A stretch of DNA of 64,000 nt from an uncultured Pelagibacteraceae bacterium (GTDB taxonomy: Bacteria; Pseudomonadota; Alphaproteobacteria; Pelagibacterales; Pelagibacteraceae): the NCBI GenBank assembly GCA_902608975.1, contig CACLQI010000001.1, positions 124,001 to 188,000 of the forward strand. Reading direction: 5' to 3'. Numbering within the stretch: position 1 is the stretch's first letter; each line of letters begins with the position of its first letter. The position numbers were made by a program, and so were the translations under genes. Under the pieces are notes generated by a model, which saw nothing but the letters and a program-made list of their open reading frames with translations, did no database searches and had not been told where the DNA came from. Positions 8,804 to 17,968 of this stretch are shown here, one piece after another.

Positions 8804-11296
8804 ATGGCAAAAAATAAAATTACAGCTGTACTAGGGCCTACAAATACTGGAAAAACATTTTTAGCAATTGAAACAATGCTTTCATTTGACTCTGGAATGA
8901 TAGGTTTTCCCTTAAGGTTGTTAGCAAGAGAAGTTTACGACAAAATTATTAAAAAAATTGATTCAAAAAAAGTAGCCTTAATCACGGGTGAAGAAAAAAT
9001 AATTCCTGTAAATGCAAAATATTATCTGTGTACAGTAGAATCTATGCCAATTGACAAACAATTAGAATTTGTTGGCGTTGATGAAATCCAAATGTGCGCA
9101 GATCGCGAAAGAGGTCATATTTTTACAGATAGGCTTATTAACTTACGTGGTGAAAAATTAACAATGTTAATGGGTTCTAGCACGATAAAAAATATAATTT
9201 TAAAATTAAACGAAGATACAGAATTTATTAATAAAGAAAGATTTTCTAAACTTTCCTATGTTGGACATAAAAAAATTTCTCGAATAGATAGAAAAACTGC
9301 AATTATAGCTTTTTCTGCGGAAGAAGTTTACGCAATTGCCGAGCTTATCAGAAGACAAAAGGGAGGAGCAGCTATAGTTATGGGTTCACTTAGCCCAAAA
9401 ACTAGAAATGCTCAAGTAGATTTATATCAATCAGGAGATGTTGATTTTTTAGTTGCCACTGATGCTATTGGTATGGGAATAAACATGGATTTAAATAACG
9501 TATATTTTTCTAATTTAAAAAAATTTGATGGAAAAAAACTTAGACGACTAAATTTATCAGAGATGGGACAAATTGCTGGTAGGGCTGGTAGGTATTTAAA
9601 CGATGGAAGTTTTGGAATCACTGGAGAATGTGATAAAATTAGCTCTGATGAAGTAGAATTAATAGAAAGACATAAATTTGAAGAAATTAGAACGTTATTT
9701 TGGAGAAATTCTGATCTTGATTTTAGTAATGCATCCAATTTAATTAAATCTTTAGATCAAAAACCAAAACAGGATTGGTTAAGAAGAATTAACGAATGTG
9801 AAGACGAAAAAGTACTAAAATATTTTTTAAAAGATCTTACTAAAAACAACATATCTAATGAAAAAAATGTACTAAATTTATTATGGGAATGTTGTCAAAT
9901 CCCTGACTTTGTAAAAAAAACTTATGGTAATCATTTAGAGGTTGTTAGTAAAGTTTTTGGATTTTTGAGTGGTAAGGATAAAAAGATTACAAATAACTTC
10001 ATGAAAAAACAACTTTCAGTTCTAGATAAACTAGAAGGAAACGTAGACTCTCTATCAAATAGAATTGCCAATGTGAGAACTTGGTCTTATGTATCTAACA
10101 AATTAAACTGGGTTGAAAATCAAGATTTCTGGGTTGAGAGGACAAAACTATTAGAAGATAAATTGTCAGATAGACTGCATGAAGAATTAACTAAAAGTTT
10201 TATTGATAAAAGAGCCAGCGTTTTGTCTAGAGGATTAAAACAAGACATAAATTTTAATACTGAAATTATTGAAAATGAAAAAGTTATAATTGATAATCAA
10301 TTTATAGGTAAGCTAAAAGGCTTAAAATTAGAACTTGATTTAAAAGTTGGAACACTAGATACAGATATAAAATCACTAAAAAAAGCTGCTAGACAAAGCA
10401 TAGGTCCAGAATTCAATAAAAGAATTGAGCAAATAATTAATACTGGTTTGTTAGAAATCAAAAATGATTTTAAAATTTACTGGGGTAATTTTCCAATTGC
10501 TAGGCTGCTAGCGGGAAGAGATTATTTGGAACCAGAAATTACTTTAATTGTGGATGATATAATTGAAGTTAACGAAAAAAGAAAACTAAGAAGTTATCTT
10601 GAAAAATGGGTTAAAGATAAAATTAATTTTATTTTAAAAAACTTAATTGATCTTAAAAGTTTAGAAGAAACTAATCCATCAATAAGAGCTCTAGCTTATC
10701 AACTGTATGAAAATAATGGTGTAGTTAAAAGAGAGACGGTAATTGATTACTTAAATAAGCTAGGTCAAGAAGAAAGAAAAATTTTAAGAAACTTGGGTGT
10801 AAAATTTGGAAGATATCATATATTTCTTTTTAAACTCTTAAAACCCGAAGCTGTTATGCTAAGAGTCCTTCTTTGGAAAAATTTTCATCAAAAACATTTT
10901 GACTTAAATCCACCAAAATTTGGTTTAAATTTTATAGAGGATAAAAAGTTTAAAAATAAAAATTTTATGCTTTTATGCGGATTTGAAAATTTTGATAAAT
11001 ATTTTGTAAGAATTGATATATTAGAAAGATTATTTGTACAAATAATCAATACAAACAAAGAAATTAAAGATAATAATAGAGAGATAAAATTAATACCAGA
11101 AATGTTAAATTTACTGGGATGTAATAAAGAAAGTTTTATAAGTCTAATTCAAAAGATGAACTATAAAACTTTTGAAAAGAATAATGAATTATATTTTAAA
11201 TACCTTCCCAATAAAAATAGAATCAAGAAATTTAGTAAAAAGAATCAATTAAATGATAATCCTTTTAAAATATTAAAGAATATTAACTTTACCTAA
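8804..11296 (+). CDS. SUV3-like DEAD/DEAH-box RNA helicase
   Basis: 830 aa; AVLGPTNTGKT Walker A, VDEIQMCADRERGH, MGQIAGRAGRY. Confidence 0.9.
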   Translation: MAKNKITAVLGPTNTGKTFLAIETMLSFDSGMIGFPLRLLAREVYDKIIKKIDSKKVALITGEEKIIPVNAKYYLCTVESMPIDKQLEFVGVDEIQMCADRERGHIFTDRLINLRGEKLTMLMGSSTIKNIILKLNEDTEFINKERFSKLSYVGHKKISRIDRKTAIIAFSAEEVYAIAELIRRQKGGAAIVMGSLSPKTRNAQVDLYQSGDVDFLVATDAIGMGINMDLNNVYFSNLKKFDGKKLRRLNLSEMGQIAGRAGRYLNDGSFGITGECDKISSDEVELIERHKFEEIRTLFWRNSDLDFSNASNLIKSLDQKPKQDWLRRINECEDEKVLKYFLKDLTKNNISNEKNVLNLLWECCQIPDFVKKTYGNHLEVVSKVFGFLSGKDKKITNNFMKKQLSVLDKLEGNVDSLSNRIANVRTWSYVSNKLNWVENQDFWVERTKLLEDKLSDRLHEELTKSFIDKRASVLSRGLKQDINFNTEIIENEKVIIDNQFIGKLKGLKLELDLKVGTLDTDIKSLKKAARQSIGPEFNKRIEQIINTGLLEIKNDFKIYWGNFPIARLLAGRDYLEPEITLIVDDIIEVNEKRKLRSYLEKWVKDKINFILKNLIDLKSLEETNPSIRALAYQLYENNGVVKRETVIDYLNKLGQEERKILRNLGVKFGRYHIFLFKLLKPEAVMLRVLLWKNFHQKHFDLNPPKFGLNFIEDKKFKNKNFMLLCGFENFDKYFVRIDILERLFVQIINTNKEIKDNNREIKLIPEMLNLLGCNKESFISLIQKMNYKTFEKNNELYFKYLPNKNRIKKFSKKNQLNDNPFKILKNINFT

Positions 11297-11724
11297 TGTT
11301 TAAATTTCTTAAAAATAAAACAAATAAAAAAGATCAAAATAGTAATTTAATTTTAAAAACCGCATCATTATTGATACATGCGGCAAAAATTGATGAAAAT
11401 TATACTAATGCAGAAAAATCTATAATTAGAGAAACACTTTTAAGTCTAGACCCAGAAAACAATGATATTGAAAAACTGATGAGTGACGCTGAAAATGAAG
11501 AAAAAAATTCAAACCAAATACTAGATTTTACAAAAGAAATTAAAAATACCGATGAGACATTTAAAGTGAAAATTATTGAAACTTTGTGGAAAATTATATA
11601 TTCAAACAATCAGGTTGATATGTACGAATCTAACCTTATGAGCAGATTATCGGGCTTGTTGTACTTGGATAATAAGGTATCAGGAAAAATTAAAGAAAAA
11701 GCAAAAAAAGAGTTTTTGAAATGA
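11296..11724 (+). CDS. TerB-like (tellurite resistance TerB/DjlA-type) small protein
   Basis: 142 aa helical; [23 protein letters not shown] pattern of TerB domains. Confidence 0.65.
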   Translation: MFKFLKNKTNKKDQNSNLILKTASLLIHAAKIDENYTNAEKSIIRETLLSLDPENNDIEKLMSDAENEEKNSNQILDFTKEIKNTDETFKVKIIETLWKIIYSNNQVDMYESNLMSRLSGLLYLDNKVSGKIKEKAKKEFLK

Positions 11725-12047
11725 CATACTTGGTAAATGAAAAATGTATAAAGTGTAAACTTATGGATTGTGTAGAAGTTTGCCCGGTTGATTGTTTTTA
11801 TGAAGGAAAAAATATGCTTGTAATTAAACCTGATGAGTGTATAGATTGTGGCGTTTGCGAGCCGGAGTGTCCAGTGGATGCGATAGTTCCAGACACTGTA
11901 GGGAATGTCGACAAATGGTTAGAATTAAACACAAAATACTCAGAAATTTGGCCCAACATAAATGCCAAAAAAGATCCACCTGAAGACCACGAAAAATATA
12001 AAAATGAAAAAAATAAATTTGAAAAATATTTTAAAGAAAACCTTTAA
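11721..12047 (+). CDS. fdxA: 7Fe/2[4Fe-4S]-type ferredoxin
   Basis: [18 protein letters not shown]...[16 protein letters not shown]. Confidence 0.93.
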   Translation: MTYLVNEKCIKCKLMDCVEVCPVDCFYEGKNMLVIKPDECIDCGVCEPECPVDAIVPDTVGNVDKWLELNTKYSEIWPNINAKKDPPEDHEKYKNEKNKFEKYFKENL

Positions 12048-12804
12048 AAAAAGTAAACCAAAAAAAAGCAAAAAAGCAAAAGGCAAAAAAAAGGTTGTTA
12101 CCAAATCTTTAAAAGTAAAAAAAATTAAAAAAACAAATTTAAATATCCAAAAAAAAACTAAACCAACGCTTAAAAGCGAAAACTTACGAATAACCAAAAC
12201 GAATGAAGTTAAACCAGAAATTAAAAAAATTAAAAAACAAGAAACAGCGAAAAAAGAATACAAACTTAAAGACTATGTTGTTTACCCAAAACATGGTGTT
12301 GGCCAAATATTATCAATAAGCTCAAAAACCATCGGTGGAATTGATGTCCAGTGTTATGATATAAAATTTGAAAAAGATAAAGCAATTGGCAATCTACCTA
12401 TAAACAAGCAAAATCATTTAAGGCCTCTTTCAACCATTAACCAAGTAAATAAATCTATATCCATTTTAAAAAGCAAACCAAAGATAAAAAGATCTATGTG
12501 GAGTAGGAGAGCACAAGAATACGAGCAAAAAATCACTTCTGGAAAAATTTATGAACTTGCTGAAGTTGTTAGAGATCTAAATAAAGGAGACGATTTGATG
12601 GTTGACCAATCCTATAGTGAAAGACAATTATTTGAGAAAGCATATGAAAGAATTTTGTCTGAATTTCAAATAGTAATAGGGGCATCTCACGAAGAAACAC
12701 AAAAAAAATTAGACAAGGCTTTAAAAAGAAATTTAGAAAAACAACAAATTGTTAAAACCGAGATAAAAAAAGAAGAACCCAAAGAAATTGGAACAACTGA
12801 ATAA
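12004..12804 (+). CDS. CarD-family transcriptional regulator with long Lys-rich N-terminal tail
   Basis: [18 protein letters not shown] CarD RID-like domain after about 80 Lys-rich residues. The listed ORF starts at 11962; internal Met at 12004 is a more likely start (overlaps fdxA by 44 nt). Confidence 0.85.
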   Translation: MKKINLKNILKKTFKKSKPKKSKKAKGKKKVVTKSLKVKKIKKTNLNIQKKTKPTLKSENLRITKTNEVKPEIKKIKKQETAKKEYKLKDYVVYPKHGVGQILSISSKTIGGIDVQCYDIKFEKDKAIGNLPINKQNHLRPLSTINQVNKSISILKSKPKIKRSMWSRRAQEYEQKITSGKIYELAEVVRDLNKGDDLMVDQSYSERQLFEKAYERILSEFQIVIGASHEETQKKLDKALKRNLEKQQIVKTEIKKEEPKEIGTTE

Positions 12805-12848
12805 AAAAAAACGCTTCCCTAAACTATGTTTATGAGAAGCGTTTTTTA
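12804..12848. terminator. Bidirectional intrinsic terminator between CarD gene and H1-like microgene
   Basis: AAAACGCTTC ... GAAGCGTTTT stem, A-run 5' and T-run 3'. Confidence 0.8.
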
Positions 12849-12862
12849 AAAAAGAAATTATA

Positions 12863-12934
12863 TTATCTTCTTCTTCTTCTTTTTTTTGCTTTTTTCTTAG
12901 CTTTTTTCTTAGCTTTTTTTCTTCTTTTAGCCAT
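12863..12934 (-). CDS. 23-aa histone-H1-like basic microprotein MAKRRKKAKKKAKKKAKKRRRRR
   Basis: ATG 12934-12932 preceded by CAGGGAGCTAAAG (GGGAG SD); TAA 12865-12863; own promoter and terminator. Confidence 0.65.
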   Translation of the reverse strand: MAKRRKKAKKKAKKKAKKRRRRR

Positions 12935-12982
12935 CTTTAGCTCCCTGTTAGTTTTACGAATCAAATGATTCGCTATTAACTA

Positions 12983-13011
12983 TTTTTATTTTTTTTAATA
13001 ACTTATGTCAA
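12983..13011 (-). promoter_or_regulatory. Sigma70-type promoter for the 23-aa microgene
   Basis: Minus strand TTGACA (13011-13006), 17-nt spacer, TAAAAA (12988-12983). Confidence 0.5.
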
Positions 13012-13122
13012 TTCTTTAATTAATAACAAAATTTTTAAAAAAATTATTTTTTTTTATTTTTTTTAAAATACTTAAAAAAGTTAGATAAATAGCGACTAAT
13101 AACAATTATTAATTTATTTAAC

Positions 13123-14841
13123 TTAGTAAAGTTTTTCAAAAAAATTTTTGTATTTTTGTATAATTTTAAATCTTTTTAACTTTAAAGTTGGTGTTAACAT
13201 ACCATTTTCAATTGAAAATTTTTCATTAATTATAAAATATTTTTTAATATTTTCTATTTTAGATAGTTTATTATTTATTTTTTTAATTACTTGTTTAATT
13301 TCTACATCTGTAGAAGATTTTTTTTCTTCATTTAGAACTAACAGTGCAACAAGATACGGTTTATTATCTCCATAAACAATTGCTTGATCAATTATATCAG
13401 AATTTACTAATTCGTTTTCAATTTTTAAAGGTGAAATATTATCTCCACCTGGTGTAATTAAAATATCTTTCTTTCTATCAGTTATTTTTAAATAATTATT
13501 TTCAAAAACTCCTATATCTCCTGTATAAAGCCAACCATCTTTTAAAACTTTGTCTGTTTCTTCTTTATTATTCCAATAACCAAGCATAACATTTTCACCC
13601 TTTACTAAGATTTCTCCATCCTCAGCAATTTTTACATCATTTCCTTTAAATGGAGGCCCAACTGTATCTACTCTAATGTCATTAATAGGATTGCAGCTTA
13701 CCACGGGAGATGTTTCTGTTAGACCATAACCCTGTAGAGTAGGCAGACCTATAGCATTTAGAAAAAAACCTACTTCTTTATCAAGGGCACCTCCTCCTGA
13801 AACGAAGGTTTTCAAAGAGCCACCAAATTGAGCCTTGATTTTCTTCCTTACAATTTTCTCTAAAATTCCATCTTGAATTTTTTCAATAAAATTAAGTGGC
13901 TTTTTTTTAATTTTTTTAAGTCCAAGATTTAACATTTTTTGAAGCAATATTTTTTTAACCCCTTTTGCTTTATTAAAACTTGCATTAATTTTTTGATAAA
14001 GATTCTGATAAAATCTTGGGACGGCAGTCATAATTTCTGGACTACAGTCATTCATATTTTTTATTAGCTTTTCAATACTCTCTGCATAAAATACTCTCGC
14101 GGCAACGGTAATTTGAACGAACTGAACTGTATGTTCATAAGAATGGGATAATGGTAACCAAGTTAAAAATCTTGTTTGATCTTTTTTTATTAATGGTTCT
14201 AAAATTTCTATTGCACCTTCACAATTATTTAAAATTCCTCCATGACTTAAAATAACTCCCTTTGGATTGCCCTGCGTTCCAGAGGTATAAATAATACAAG
14301 CAGGATTTTTTCTATTTATTTCAGTTTTAGAAATATTATTTACATTTTTTAAATTAGAAAATAAATTAGTTATATTTTGATATTCATTTTCATTTATATT
14401 TTCTAACTTATCAAAAGAAAATATTTTCTTTATAAAATCTTTACTCTTAATTATATTTTTTACTTTGTTAAATTGTTCTGTATTTGAAACAAAAATTACT
14501 GATGGCGCACAATCATTTATAATATATTCATAATCTCTTTCAGCATAAGTTGTATATGCAGGAACAGTAATTGATCCTGATAACATAACTGATAAATCAG
14601 AAATAAACCACTCAGGTCTATTTTCAGAAATTAATAAGCATCTATCGCCTTTGTTTACAAATTTCTTTAACTCTTCTGATAATTTATCAATTGAATTAAA
14701 TGTTTCTTGCCAACTATAATTTTTTCTTGGTTCTTTAAGAGAAGATAATAATATTTTATTCTTATCTGATTGATTTTCATATTGTTTATAAAATAATTCT
14801 ACTAAATTATTTATTTTATTGATTTCTAAAGTTTTTTTCAT
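13123..14841 (-). CDS. Long-chain acyl-CoA synthetase (AMP-dependent)
   Basis: 572 aa; IIYTSGTQGNPKGVILSHGG, GYGLTETSPVV, DGWLYTGDIG. Confidence 0.92.
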   Translation of the reverse strand: MKKTLEINKINNLVELFYKQYENQSDKNKILLSSLKEPRKNYSWQETFNSIDKLSEELKKFVNKGDRCLLISENRPEWFISDLSVMLSGSITVPAYTTYAERDYEYIINDCAPSVIFVSNTEQFNKVKNIIKSKDFIKKIFSFDKLENINENEYQNITNLFSNLKNVNNISKTEINRKNPACIIYTSGTQGNPKGVILSHGGILNNCEGAIEILEPLIKKDQTRFLTWLPLSHSYEHTVQFVQITVAARVFYAESIEKLIKNMNDCSPEIMTAVPRFYQNLYQKINASFNKAKGVKKILLQKMLNLGLKKIKKKPLNFIEKIQDGILEKIVRKKIKAQFGGSLKTFVSGGGALDKEVGFFLNAIGLPTLQGYGLTETSPVVSCNPINDIRVDTVGPPFKGNDVKIAEDGEILVKGENVMLGYWNNKEETDKVLKDGWLYTGDIGVFENNYLKITDRKKDILITPGGDNISPLKIENELVNSDIIDQAIVYGDNKPYLVALLVLNEEKKSSTDVEIKQVIKKINNKLSKIENIKKYFIINEKFSIENGMLTPTLKLKRFKIIQKYKNFFEKLY

Positions 14842-14855
14842 TTTAAATCATATTT

Positions 14856-14940
14856 TGGTGGGCGAAGAGAGAATCGAACTCTCACTTCTTGCGAAACACG
14901 ATTTTGAGTCGTGCGCGTCTACCAGTTCCGCCATTCGCCC
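14856..14940 (-). tRNA. tRNA-Leu (CAA)
   Basis: Revcomp GGGCGAATGGCGGAACTGGTAGACGCGCACGACTCAAAATCGTG...TTCGCCCACCA; long variable arm, anticodon loop CTCAAAA. Confidence 0.93.
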
Positions 14941-15008
14941 TTAATCATCATAGGTTATTATTATAAAATTAAATAGTATAAGAACTCAAATTGTATTAAA
15001 ACCAAAAA

Positions 15009-15617
15009 ATGTTTAAAGAATTATATTATAAATCTTTAAAATTAGCAGGTCATAAAAGCTCAAAAATTTTTTTAGGAATAATTTCATTCATTGAAAGTTT
15101 TATTTTTCCAATTCCACCAGATGTATTTATAATTCCTATGACAATTGCTAAACGTAATGAGTGGTTAAAAATTGCATTAATTGCAACCGTAGGGTCTGTA
15201 TTGGGTGCATGCTTAGGTTACTTTATAGGCTACGTTTTTTTTAACGAAATTGGAATTAAAATATTTGAACTTTATGGAGTGGATAATACATCTTTTTTAA
15301 AAGAAAAAGTATCTTCCGATGGTGGAGTGATTGCGTGGATAACTTTGCTGGCAATTGCCGGATTTACCCCAGTGCCTTTTAAGCTATTAACAATAACAAG
15401 TGGATTTGTTCACTTTAATTTTTTATATTTTATTATTATTTCTTTTTTAACTAGAGGTTCAAGATTTTTCATAATTGCTTTTTTAATAGGAAATTTTGGT
15501 CCTACAATGAAAAAAATTATAGAAAAAAAACTACTTACAATATCAATTTTTTTTGCAATAATTTTAATAATTGTTGCATTTTTTGTTTATAATTTTCTAA
15601 TAAATTTTATGCAATAA
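15009..15617 (+). CDS. YqaA/DedA-family (VTT domain) membrane protein
   Basis: 202 aa; FIESFIFPIPPDVFIIPM, multi-TM. Confidence 0.85.
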   Translation: MFKELYYKSLKLAGHKSSKIFLGIISFIESFIFPIPPDVFIIPMTIAKRNEWLKIALIATVGSVLGACLGYFIGYVFFNEIGIKIFELYGVDNTSFLKEKVSSDGGVIAWITLLAIAGFTPVPFKLLTITSGFVHFNFLYFIIISFLTRGSRFFIIAFLIGNFGPTMKKIIEKKLLTISIFFAIILIIVAFFVYNFLINFMQ

Positions 15618-15620
15618 AGT

Positions 15621-16106
15621 ATGAAAAAAAAATTTGATATAAAAAAATATTTTTTATTAATTTTTTTAATAAGTATAATTTCTTTGTTAAGTGCCGTGTA
15701 TATTGAATTTGTATTAAACGAAAAACCTTGTAAACTATGCATGTATCAGAGGGTTCCTTATATAATTTCAATTTTTATTTGTTTCTTAGGTTTTGCTTCT
15801 CAAAAAAAAATTATTTGGTTATCTTTTTTAACTTTAACATTTATTTTTAGTTCAATTTTAGCTGGATATCATGTTGGTATCGAAAATAATATTTTTAGTG
15901 AATTTTCTGGATGCACTAATTCAAATATGAATTTGATTAATAAAAGTGATATAATTCAATCCTTAAATAAAAAATTACCTAGCTGCAAAGAGGTAAATTT
16001 TGAGATATTAGGTTTATCACTTGCGACTATAAACTTATTTATTTCAATATTTATAAGTCTATATACTATAAAATTAGTAATAAATGAAAAAAACAGATCC
16101 AGTTAA
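15621..16106 (+). CDS. dsbB: Disulfide bond formation protein DsbB family
   Basis: CKLCMYQRVPY CxxC motif, 4 TM, second Cys pair. Confidence 0.88.
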   Translation: MKKKFDIKKYFLLIFLISIISLLSAVYIEFVLNEKPCKLCMYQRVPYIISIFICFLGFASQKKIIWLSFLTLTFIFSSILAGYHVGIENNIFSEFSGCTNSNMNLINKSDIIQSLNKKLPSCKEVNFEILGLSLATINLFISIFISLYTIKLVINEKNRSS

Positions 16107-16617
16107 AGTTGAAGAATTTATCAGAGTTGATCATGCAGGGGAGCGTGGAGCAATTAAAATATATGAAGGTCAATTGCTAGCTCTAAATACTTTAATTAAA
16201 GACGAAAATTTAAAAAAAATTATTGAAGAGATGAAAAGTCATGAAAAAGTACATTTTGAATATTTTGAAAATGAAATAAGAAAAAGAAATATAAAACCTA
16301 CAAAGCTATTGCCTTTATGGGACCTTATTGGAATAGGTCTTGGTTTTGGATCTACTGTTCTTGGAAAAAAAGCAGCAATGTTGTGTACAGCATCTGTAGA
16401 AGAAGTAATAGATAAACACTATTTAAATCAAATAAATCAATTGGATTCTGATGAAAAAGATTTAAAGGAAAAAATTAAAAAATTTAGAGAAGAGGAAATG
16501 CATCACAAAGATATAGCTTACGAAGAAGGGGCAAATAAAAAGGGAATTTATTTTTTTTTAGATAAAGCAATCAAAACTGGATCAAAAATAGCAATTAGTA
16601 TTTCAGAAAAAATATAA
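16084..16617 (+). CDS. coq7: Demethoxyubiquinone hydroxylase (COQ7)
   Basis: DHAGERGAIKIYEGQL, EEMHHKDIAYEEG diiron motifs. Confidence 0.93.
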   Translation: MKKTDPVKVEEFIRVDHAGERGAIKIYEGQLLALNTLIKDENLKKIIEEMKSHEKVHFEYFENEIRKRNIKPTKLLPLWDLIGIGLGFGSTVLGKKAAMLCTASVEEVIDKHYLNQINQLDSDEKDLKEKIKKFREEEMHHKDIAYEEGANKKGIYFFLDKAIKTGSKIAISISEKI

Positions 16618-17184
16618 TTAAGGTTCTAGTTCAACATCCCAATATAAATAATCCATCCAGCTTTCATGTAAAAAATTCGGAGGAAAATTTTTCCCATTTT
16701 TATGCAAATCTTCAGTTGTGGGCTGAAAAGGTTTATGACTTAGCTTCATTCCAGAATGATTTAATAAGCGTCCACCTTTTTTTACATTACAATCTGAACA
16801 AGCCGTAACAACATTGTCCCAATCAGTTTTTCCTCCTTTTGATCTTGGTAATAGATGGTCAAATGTTAACTCACTTTTACTACCACAATATAAACAAGAA
16901 AATTTATCTCTCAAAAAAACATTAAATCTAGTAAAATTTGGATTTGATTGTGGTCTTATATAACTTTTTAAAGCAATAACACTTGGTAGCTTCATGTACA
17001 AAGAAGGACTTCTAATTACACGGTCATAATTACTTACTATCGTAACTCTATCTAAAAAAACTGACTTTATAGAGTCTTGCCAGCTCCATAAAGATAATGG
17101 ATAGTAACTTAGAGGTCTATAGTCAGCATTTAAAACTAATGCTGGGCACTTTTCTAATGAAGTATTTTGATCAGTAAAAGTCAT
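16618..17184 (-). CDS. HNH endonuclease
   Basis: CLYCGSKSELTFDHLLPRSKGGKTDWDNVVTACSDCN. Confidence 0.9.
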   Translation of the reverse strand: MTFTDQNTSLEKCPALVLNADYRPLSYYPLSLWSWQDSIKSVFLDRVTIVSNYDRVIRSPSLYMKLPSVIALKSYIRPQSNPNFTRFNVFLRDKFSCLYCGSKSELTFDHLLPRSKGGKTDWDNVVTACSDCNVKKGGRLLNHSGMKLSHKPFQPTTEDLHKNGKNFPPNFLHESWMDYLYWDVELEP

Positions 17185-17237
17185 TTATAATCCAAGAGTA
17201 GCTTAATTTATTTTATTTTTCAATAGAACTTAGATTT

Positions 17238-17897
17238 TTATTTTTTTGTTATATTTTTTTTAATAAAGTTTAGTGCTAAACTGGAAGCTTCAACTGGAAT
17301 ATTATGGCCACATCCTTTAATCATATTTGTTTGTACGTCAATATTATTACGCAATAAAAAATCTTTTGCTTCTAATAAACTAGTAGGTGAAACAACTTCG
17401 TCTAGATCTCCATGTATTAAAAGAAATTTTGAATTTGATTTTTTTCTTTTTAACAAATCCTCTTTATTTATTATTTTTCCAGAAAATCCTACAATGCATG
17501 CATAATTTTCATCGCTCGTCAAACCCAAATTTATACTTAGCATGCTTCCCTGACTAAATCCTGAAAGACAAATTTTTGAAGAATCTAAATTAAATTTTTT
17601 TTTAACTTCTGCTATAAATTTTATTATTTTTTCTTCGGCTTTAGTTGATTGGTTTAATATATATGTAGGGTCTTCTTTTGTTAAATCAAACCATTGAAAT
17701 CCTGAGGGATTTATTGAACATTTTTCATGTCCATCTGGACATAAAAAAACTGTATTAGGTAAAAATCTCTTCCAGTTTAAAGTTAGCATACTTATATCTT
17801 TTCCATCTCCTCCATAGCCGTGAAGTAAGATTATAGCATTATTTATAGGTAGATTTTTTTCAGGTTTTATTACAACTGTATTAAGAGAAAACTGCAT
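17238..17897 (-). CDS. Phospholipase/carboxylesterase (alpha/beta hydrolase)
   Basis: ILLHGYGGDGKD, GFSQGSMLS nucleophile elbow, GCGHNIP. Confidence 0.87.
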   Translation of the reverse strand: MQFSLNTVVIKPEKNLPINNAIILLHGYGGDGKDISMLTLNWKRFLPNTVFLCPDGHEKCSINPSGFQWFDLTKEDPTYILNQSTKAEEKIIKFIAEVKKKFNLDSSKICLSGFSQGSMLSINLGLTSDENYACIVGFSGKIINKEDLLKRKKSNSKFLLIHGDLDEVVSPTSLLEAKDFLLRNNIDVQTNMIKGCGHNIPVEASSLALNFIKKNITKK

Positions 17898-17968
17898 AGG
17901 TGTATCTGTTCATTTTTTAAAAATTTTAATACTAAAAATTTCATACTAAATGAGTATAGTTAAATATC

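Noticed and set aside
11940-12263. 107-aa Phe-rich minus ORF ([10 protein letters not shown]...)
   Set aside because: Antisense of the Lys-rich fdxA/CarD coding sequence; poly-Phe is the mirror of AAA/AAG codons, not a real membrane protein
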